Positions 6,501 to 8,565 of a stretch of DNA of 8,565 bases are shown here, piece by piece. Position 1 is the first letter of the stretch. Each line of letters begins with the position of its first letter. The position numbers were made by a program, and so were the translations under genes. A model generated the notes under the pieces. It saw only the letters and a program-made list of their open reading frames with translations. It did no database searches and had not been told where the DNA came from. The stretch comes from Planctomycetota bacterium (GTDB lineage Bacteria; Planctomycetota; PUPC01; JABMSA01), in assembly GCA_013202185.1 (NCBI GenBank), contig JABMSA010000598.1:1-8565 (forward strand). The letters run 5' to 3'.

Positions 6501-8565
6501 GCGGAGGCGGAGGAACCGATGTTGCCGCCGAGGTAGTAGTTGTCATAGAGCCAGTTGTCTACCGTTTCGCCGCCGGCATTGATCAGCGCCACCGCTTGGG
6601 TGGGCGTGAGGCCCCAGGAGCGCCACTGAATGGATGTTTGCTGGCCCAGCTCGAATTTTTCCAGGCCGTTGGGCGCCAGCACCTGCACAATCTGCGGCGG
6701 GCTGGTTTGGGCTTCGGGCGTGTTGCCGTAGGCCCCGAGATTAACCCTTCCGCCGTTGGGCTGCGGTTCCCTCAGATGGTAGGAGGCCGGGTCGCCGCTA
6801 TCGATAGCGGGTGAGGTGCTTAGCACGTGATAGTCGCCGGCGGCGGAATTCACGAACAAGGGATCGGTCATCAGGCTGTGCTCCCCGAGGCCGATCTCGT
6901 AGAACCAGTCGGTCAGGTTGGTGAAGTCGCGCTCCTCCCAGTAACCCAGCACGCCTGGGCCGGCGATCCGCACGCCCGGGGAGTAGATGATCGGCTCTTC
7001 CGGGTCGACGAACAGATTGTAGTCGCTGCTGAAACCGACTTGACTGTTGGTGTCGACGGAGATGGCATAGCCGTCCTCGACCCACAGGATATTGTTCCGG
7101 AGGTCCACGTTTTTCGCGCCGCTTTTCAGCCGGATGGCGTCGCCGGTGGGCTGGTGGATGGTGTTGTTGACGATCTCGGGCCCGTTGCTTCCACTCACCA
7201 GTACGCCGTAATCTGCGTTGCAGTGTAGGAGGTTATTGGCGACCCGGGCGGTGAAGCTGTAGAGCAACTCGACACCCACCAGGTTTCCGTAGATTGTGTT
7301 CTCGAGGATCGGCCCGGTGCCCATGGCCTGAATGCCGATGTTCGCGCTGTTGTATACTTCATTGCCCAAGGCATACGCCCCGTTGCCGGTGCTGATACCT
7401 ATGTCGTTATCGTAGACGACATTCTCGACGATGCTGGCGTCGCTCGAACCCACGATGCCGATGCCTCCGCTGCCCGGCAGGCCCTGAACGGTGTTTTCCG
7501 ACGCAATCGCTCGTCCCGAAATATCTATACCTGTGGAGATATTATCATAGACCGTGTTGAGGTCGACGATCGTTGGGTTGGTCAAGTCGACCCTATTGCT
7601 CACTTCAATGCCCGTGTAATTGTCGTGGATGGCATTGCCGCTCACTGAGCTGCCGGCTCCCTCGACGCTGACGCCCGTGCGGGCGCCGTAGACTTCATTG
7701 CCCGTGGTGCCGCGCACGGCGGCGCCTTCGCCGTGAAGTTCTATTCCCGTGGTGAATGTCTGCACGATATCGTGGACCACGTTGTCTTCAATGACCGGGA
7801 AATCGTTGCCGGTCAGCATTCTGATTCCGACGACCTGGGTGGCGAAGACGTCGCAGTTGGAAATGGTGACGTTGTCGCTGTCGCTGCCGCTGCCGGCGTG
7901 GATGCCGTAATGGCTGCCGGTAATGGCCAGGTGGTCCAGGGTTATGTCGTCGGCATCCTGCAGGTCGAATACGTAAGAGCCGGAGGAAACGTTGGCCCGG
8001 TCGATGAGTGCCCGCCGCGCGGGATCTGCCGGCAGTTGGTAGCCTTCGATAGTGACGCCCGCATCGTTGTTGGTTATGATTATGTTTGCAGTGAGGGTGT
8101 AGGTGCCGTTGTCTACCCTGATGATATCGCCGAGGCCGAGATCGTAAGCTTCGAGAACCGCCCGGATCGATGCCTTGGGTGTGGCCGGGGTGAGGCCGTC
8201 GTTGAAGATGTCGTCGCCGGCGGCCGTGGTCCAGTCGTTGCCGTCGGCATGCACCACATCATCGTTGACGTAGTAGATGCTGATGGGATCGGTGATGGTG
8301 AATGTTCCGTTGCTGCTGTCGTCGATGGCCAGATCGGTGCGTGTCACGCGGATCAGGAAGTTGGTTCCCGGGGTGACGGTTCCCGAGATGGGCCATTCGA
8401 TGGGCCATTCGAACTCGCCGTCGTTTGCCTCGCCGGCCGCAATGGAGAGCACGGGCGTGGGGTTGCCCATCTGCATCAGGTCGATGTTGACGAGGCCGGC
8501 GGTGTCATGGCTGCGCCAGCGGACGGGGAACGTCTGCTCGGCCGGCCAGTTCTCGCCGCCGTCGG
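590..8565 (-). CDS. Giant modular secreted protein: beta-helix / Ig-like / malectin / nidogen-like / dockerin (5' end outside window)
   Basis: An open frame of 2,657 codons ends in TGA at 590-592 and has no stop up to the window edge. The first in-window ATG is at 8476, but the 29 codons upstream read DGGENWPAEQTFPVRWRS..., the conserved opening of a PNGGE/Kre9-type Ig-like domain. The true start and any signal peptide therefore lie beyond 8565. Domain order by visible residue: Ig-like 1-92; beta-helix 97-622; Ig-like 623-888 containing malectin 656-805; beta-helix 889-1409; Ig-like 1410-1677 containing malectin 1444-1593; beta-helix 1678-2184; nidogen-like 2185-2361; DIGAYEF helix end 2362-2368; Big_5-like 2376-2501; InlB-like repeat 2502-2596; dockerin 2600-2657. 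No transmembrane segment is visible. The likely role is an extracellular or surface polysaccharide-binding or lyase-like protein. This is inferred from domain families, and I identified no catalytic site. Only decayed sequence lies downstream, so operon context is unknown. Confidence 0.97.
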   Translation of the reverse strand, partial: DGGENWPAEQTFPVRWRSHDTAGLVNIDLMQMGNPTPVLSIAAGEANDGEFEWPIEWPISGTVTPGTNFLIRVTRTDLAIDDSSNGTFTITDPISIYYVNDDVVHADGNDWTTAAGDDIFNDGLTPATPKASIRAVLEAYDLGLGDIIRVDNGTYTLTANIIITNNDAGVTIEGYQLPADPARRALIDRANVSSGSYVFDLQDADDITLDHLAITGSHYGIHAGSGSDSDNVTISNCDVFATQVVGIRMLTGNDFPVIEDNVVHDIVQTFTTGIELHGEGAAVRGTTGNEVYGARTGVSVEGAGSSVSGNAIHDNYTGIEVSNRVDLTNPTIVDLNTVYDNISTGIDISGRAIASENTVQGLPGSGGIGIVGSSDASIVENVVYDNDIGISTGNGAYALGNEVYNSANIGIQAMGTGPILENTIYGNLVGVELLYSFTARVANNLLHCNADYGVLVSGSNGPEIVNNTIHQPTGDAIRLKSGAKNVDLRNNILWVEDGYAISVDTNSQVGFSSDYNLFVDPEEPIIYSPGVRIAGPGVLGYWEERDFTNLTDWFYEIGLGEHSLMTDPLFVNSAAGDYHVLSTSPAIDSGDPASYHLREPQPNGGRVNLGAYGNTPEAQTSPPQIVQVLAPNGLEKFELGQQTSIQWRSWGLTPTQAVALINAGGETVDNWLYDNYYLGGNIGSSASAMDTSGVSDPVPPEAVYQSYRYGASGVDETLQYHMPVPDGTYTLRLHFVEHSYGSAGYRVFDIVIQGVTEVTDFDIRQTNDRRVATTLSFPVDAASDEGILLTLLNKTSQPAIISAIELTADNPGGVAAPTVDLELSTDTGNSWGAIASGLSMDWFGRGDLAWNAAPETIGDAALVRATANDGTGPRDVSDELFMIAGDGPDYYINDDIIIDADDWTSVHGSNGNTGKSPDQPMASLAALLSAYDLDSGDTIYVDNGAYSLVRNVVIAEQDSAVRIEGYHLGAQPARRAILDRGNTSTGSYAVELINADDVTLDHLVIIGAHTGVYATYTSDSDDLVISNCDLYDHYYYGVRLDTSNDNAIFLDNTLHGLPSGSSIGIYSRGDGAYVGAGDDMGGDVGGVVGNEVDGFGTGIHVSGEGSTVRNATAYNNNIGIHLENGTGSLQWSAALDNVARDNTQKGIEISGNVMASGNTVHGQNGSGDTGIVASSGATVMDNTVYDNYTGISLSYNVSAGGNEVYNNTDAGIYANYAVDIFENILHGNSIGVHLGSSYSGRARNNLLYSNTNTGFYVTGIWPNTIHNNTVHQVVGDAVRLEAAAKGTSLRSNILSVYDGYAINVSPNSQVDFDSDYNLFHITPPGKLATWQGHDFTDLADWFYELGRDQHSLAADPLFVNPAAGNYHVQNTSPAIDLGDPASYYLREPQPNGGRANQGAYGNTPEAQTSPSQIVQVLAPNGLERFDLGQATNIQWRSWGLTPTQTVGLINAGGETIDNWLYDNYYVSGYGSLFTSAVDTTGVADPAPEAVYQTYRYRAYGVGETFQYHLPVPDGTYTVRLHFAEPSYTTEGSRVFDIVLQGVTVAPDFDIIARAVTPHTATAPDYPATASASEGILLTLVNKTNNYAIISAIEITADNPGGVAAPTVNLELSTNTGGGPWAPLGADLPMDSFGRGGLPWNAAPETAGHTALIRVTANHGTNPQDDSDRPFMIGNAGTDYYVNDDSTTDDEFTNAVGNNANSGKHRNFPMRTLRALIAAYDLDPGDTVHVDTGSYELLENIVIGAQDSGVRIQGPTHAVAVLDRANTARDRFVFELQDADDLTIDSLHITGGEEGLHAAYDSDSDRLTLSHCDVFANRDYGIRIEHANDDALITANSVYDMINGYGVGVYLYGHRITMAENDVYNNKMGIDVSNSGPDDDGTIISGNTVHDNTGTGIYASGTVLLTGNTVYGQAGANDEGIYVRTGVRATQNVVHSNYDGIIAYDSSVTDNRVFNNTNIGIDANYGTSVLRNKIYSNSIGVRAGSNFDGQITNNLIYTNTNQGVLVRGYSSRDFEIVNNTIYQPVGDAIRLQDNVNNSKIRNNILWVEAGYDIYVATNSQVECDSNYNLFWAGSDPNAHVGYWGGSVQDLLADWQAASGLDLNGLHANPELMDINGADNVLAYSIAGGGYDGGADDNFHLTAMSPAIDRADAWAAPPTDIDGFPRTDDPGSPNLGSPDYAEIDLGPNPFPTAGTAKNWRSDNGDWSLTPLPFTFPFYDDEYTSVEVSSNGLLHFEGPDPVWPADNTTPVMIVNHRIAPLWDDLATNTSGKDIYVDESVADQVTIRWGATNLADSSDANVSVTLFSTGEIRFDYGPGNTPLTPTVGISRGDGNFYVLSMHDGQADLGDANSVRFALTSGITFTDIGAYEFRGSSDDVDAPLILATAPAAIHAAAAAHTPLNTIAITFGEVVNTIDANAPANYELRSDGADNIFGNTDDDIYVLTPHHVTGTASVTLDIPGPLPVDRYRLTVSGDDSIHDLAGLRLDGDANGTEGGDYLRIFDLSDILLTVESEGADGPVHITGDFPGTTPYSATTASMLLVHLSAPDPWISDTTQYYRFLRWILVIDAVESPQADGVSDLDVLMAGNRTARAVYTPTWPITGDVNGDCVVNILDMLFVRNTFLRDIATADNWRADVNSDGTIDVIDMLIVRDSIKDECE
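593..766 (-). other. Domain: C-terminal type I dockerin (residues 2600-2657)
   Basis: Two EF-hand-like calcium loops are complete. Loop 1 is DVNGDCVVNILD (residues 2601-2612) and loop 2 is DVNSDGTIDVID (2633-2644). Each has Asp/Asn at positions 1, 3, 5, 9 and 12, and each is followed by a matching helix (MLFVRN and MLIVRD). Dockerins bind cohesin domains in cellulosomes. Many planctomycete exoproteins carry them without an obvious cellulosome, so the partner is unknown. The domain has two cysteines, C2606 in loop 1 and C2656 next to the last residue. The protein ends two residues after KDE. Confidence 0.95.
776..1060 (-). other. Domain: InlB-type bacterial repeat domain (residues 2502-2596)
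   Basis: After the Big_5-like domain come LLTVESEGADGPVHITGD, TTPYSATTASMLLVHLSAP, YRFLRWILV and VLMAGNRTARAVYTPTW. The 'Y.F.rW......' strand followed by 'v.m.gn.ta.AvYtp' is the usual ending of InlB B-repeat-like domains (Flg_new / bacterial repeat families). The segment is single here and directly precedes the dockerin. A distant variant of another small beta domain is possible. Confidence 0.5.
1061..1438 (-). other. Domain: Big_5/SbsA-like Ig domain (residues 2376-2501)
   Basis: The segment begins DAPLILATAP, has ITFGEVVNTI, then ANYELRSDGADNIFGNTDD, VTLDIPGPLPVDRYRLTV and IHDLAGLRLDGD, and ends YLRIFDL. An early 'I.ItF.e.V' strand, a 'p..Y.L' strand and an 'L....YrltV.g...I.D.aG..LDGD' ending are typical of Big_5-type Ig domains. 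These are often found after the GAYEF motif in secreted planctomycete proteins. It probably acts as a rigid spacer. Confidence 0.6.
1481..2011 (-). other. Domain: nidogen-like beta-sandwich lodged in the helix 3 end motif (residues about 2185-2361)
   Basis: The segment has FTFPFYDDEYTSVEVSSNG, LLHFEGP, IAPLWDDL, DIYVDE, VTIRWGATN, NVSVTLFSTGEIRFDYG and TVGISRGDG. The order 'F.FPFYG..Y..v.vssNG.l.F', 'iaPfWdDl', 'f.v.w.......v.fqv.L..tG.I.f.Y' is that of nidogen-like modules found in bacterial exoproteins and extracellular matrix proteins. It lies between YAEIDLG and ITFTDIGAYEF, which would normally be one continuous helix end. The family call rests on remembered motif order rather than a profile search. 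Confidence 0.6.
2012..3532 (-). other. Domain: right-handed parallel beta-helix 3 (residues 1678-2184)
   Basis: The module opens DYYVNDDSTTDDEF, then AYDLDPGD, HVDTGSY and VRIQG. Rungs such as NTVHDNTGTGIYA, NVVHSNYDGIIAY and NKIYSNSIGVRAG follow. The last rungs (NTIYQPVGDAIRL, NNILWVEAGY, SNYNLF) match helices 1 and 2. The tail differs: it has LTAMSPAIDRADAW, then a DIDGFPRTDD...SPDYAEIDLG ending rather than the REPQPNGGR...GAYGN ending of the other two. It is the most diverged of the three helices. The SDSD plus SHCD patch is kept at residues 1801-1810. Confidence 0.92.
3533..4336 (-). other. Domain: Ig-like domain split by malectin 2 (residues 1410-1677)
   Basis: The first half has APNGLERFDLG and IQWRSWGLTPTQ (to about residue 1443). 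The second half resumes with VNLELSTNTGGGPW, LPWNAAP, ALIRVTAN and FMIGNAG (about 1594-1677). The arrangement is the same as in the previous split Ig-like domain, including the same entry point after WRSWGLTPTQ and exit point before APTV.LELST. It joins helix 2 to helix 3. Confidence 0.75.
3785..4234 (-). other. Domain: malectin-like carbohydrate-binding domain 2 (residues 1444-1593)
   Basis: This segment carries LINAGGETIDNW, VYQTYRYR, YHLPVPDGTYTVRLHFAE, SRVFDIVLQG, APDFDI, GILLTLVNK and AIISAIEI, the same malectin signature order as copy 1. The core motifs are nearly identical between copies. The loops between the first tyrosine patch and VYQ, and after FDI, differ more. In malectin folds such loops often shape the ligand pocket, so the two copies may differ in glycan preference; that is inference. 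Confidence 0.85.
4337..5899 (-). other. Domain: right-handed parallel beta-helix 2 (residues 889-1409)
   Basis: The module opens DYYINDD, then AYDLDSGD, YVDNGAY and VRIEGYHLG, and continues into N-rich rungs such as NTVYDNYTGISL, NEVYNNTDAGIYA and NTVHQVVGDAVRL. It ends DPLFVNPAAGNYHV, SPAIDLGDP, NQGAYGN. It is collinear with helix 1 and very similar at both protein and DNA level, especially near its end. It differs by a Gly/Asp-rich stretch (GDGAYVGAGDDMGGDVGG) inserted between rungs around 5300-5360. The SDSD plus SNCD patch is conserved at residues 1018-1027. Confidence 0.93.
5900..6697 (-). other. Domain: Ig-like domain split by malectin 1 (residues 623-888)
   Basis: The first Ig half reads APNGLEKFELG then IQWRSWG (residues 623-655). 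The second half resumes with VDLELSTDTGNSW, LAWNAAP, ALVRATAN and FMIAGDG (residues about 806-888). Together the halves restore the PNGGE/Kre9 order seen intact at the N-terminus. The malectin-like sequence sits between them. The second half leads straight into the DYYINDD opening of beta-helix 2. Such Ig-like domains usually act as spacers in bacterial exoproteins. Confidence 0.75.
6149..6598 (-). other. Domain: malectin-like carbohydrate-binding domain 1 (residues 656-805)
   Basis: The diagnostic malectin features appear in order: LINAGGETVDNW, a D-N-Y-Y aromatic patch, VYQSYRYG, YHMPVPDGTYTLRLHFVE, YRVFDIVIQG, TDFDI, GILLTLLNK and AIISAIEL. Malectin folds bind di-glucosides or related glycans in known members. 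Here the usual 'ag' segment is present, but the glycan specificity cannot be read from sequence. The domain lies wholly inside the preceding Ig-like domain. Confidence 0.85.
6698..8275 (-). other. Domain: right-handed parallel beta-helix 1 (residues 97-622)
   Basis: The module opens YYVNDD, then D.WT.A.G.....G..P, AYDLGLGD, RVDNGTY and VTIEGY. This is the cap and first rungs typical of secreted pectate-lyase-fold proteins. Repeating rungs of about 22 residues follow, carrying N-x-[VI]-[YH]-x-N-x-x-G-[IV] signatures such as NAIHDNYTGIEV, NVVYDNDIGIST and NTIYGNLVGVEL. The family pattern corresponds to Pfam Beta_helix/NosD-like repeats. The module closes with DPLFVN, GDYHV, SPAIDSGDP and NLGAYGN, a characteristic helix end. 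A conserved SDSD plus SNCD patch lies at residues 227-236. Such folds bind or cleave polysaccharides. No lyase catalytic residues could be assigned, so a purely binding or structural role is possible. Confidence 0.93.
8288..8563 (-). other. Domain: uninterrupted PNGGE/Kre9-type Ig-like domain (visible residues 1-92)
   Basis: The segment opens DGGENW, continues with VRWRS, and closes with FLIRVTR, then D-D-S-S-N-G-T-F-T-I. This order of an 'NGGE.W' opening, an 'I.W.S' strand, an 'IRV' strand and a 'D.S...F.I' ending is the pattern I associate with the Ser-Thr-rich GPI-anchored / Kre9-KNH family (Pfam PF10342). That family is common as linker domains in bacterial surface proteins. The chain passes from VRWRS through HDTAG directly to VNIDL, with no inserted domain. 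This makes it the empty reference for the two split copies further along. One or two residues of its opening motif lie outside the window. Confidence 0.75.

Larger units (their letters stand above)
5897..8275 (-). repeat. Tandem supermodule, copy 1 (793 codons: beta-helix + split Ig + malectin)
   Basis: The distance from the YY of helix 1 (8273-8275) to the YY of helix 2 (5894-5896) is 2,379 bases. This unit matches copy 2 in domain order throughout and shares long identical DNA runs. One example is the 34 identical bases at 6663-6696 and 4299-4332. The repeat is in-frame and intragenic, consistent with duplication of the whole helix-Ig-malectin block. Confidence 0.85.

Noticed and set aside
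590..8476. Reading the three helices as separate genes fused by sequencing error
   Set aside because: The frame is continuous with no stop or frame change. The linkers are complete Ig-like domains and only one dockerin is present, at the very end, so a single long gene is the simplest reading.

Overview
The window is almost entirely one giant gene on the minus strand. It ends at 590 and runs open off the right edge of the window at 8565, giving 2,657 visible residues with the N-terminus missing. The protein is a secreted-type modular adhesin or carbohydrate-interacting protein. It has three right-handed parallel beta-helix modules, Kre9/'PNGGE'-type Ig-like domains, two malectin-like domains, one nidogen-like domain, a Big_5-like Ig domain, an InlB-type repeat domain and a C-terminal type I dockerin. 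The high GC content, the 'YYVND...' helix openings, the '...DIGAYEF' helix end and the dockerin tail together suggest a planctomycete (Planctomycetota, perhaps Phycisphaerae-like). This is inferred from protein style, since no marker gene is present.

Layout, read in the direction of the gene (right to left). An uninterrupted Ig-like domain (about 8288-8563) is followed by beta-helix 1 (6698-8275). Next comes Ig-like domain 2, split by malectin 1 (5900-6697), then beta-helix 2 (4337-5899). Ig-like domain 3 is split by malectin 2 (3533-4336) and leads into beta-helix 3 (2012-3532). A nidogen-like domain sits inside the end motif of helix 3 (1481-2011). The tail is a Big_5-like Ig domain (1061-1438), an InlB-like repeat domain (776-1060) and a dockerin (593-766). 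Helix plus split Ig plus malectin forms a unit of about 790 residues that is tandemly duplicated. Helix 3 begins a third copy, but its tail has been replaced by the nidogen-like module.

Left of 590 lies a decayed stretch with no intact gene. A TTGACA-N17-TAGACT promoter sits 6 bases before the ATG of a REP-associated transposase (RAYT, Y1_Tnp family). That transposase breaks off after 32 codons, at a sequence that looks like the TG... end of an IS3-type insertion element. Two very short open frames (12-140 and 181-249) precede it, and neither can be assigned.

I see no multi-gene system, CRISPR array, tRNA or rRNA here. What merits a second look is the architecture of the giant protein: domains nested inside other domains, with an un-nested copy in the same chain for comparison. 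The transposase/IS junction is a smaller point of interest.
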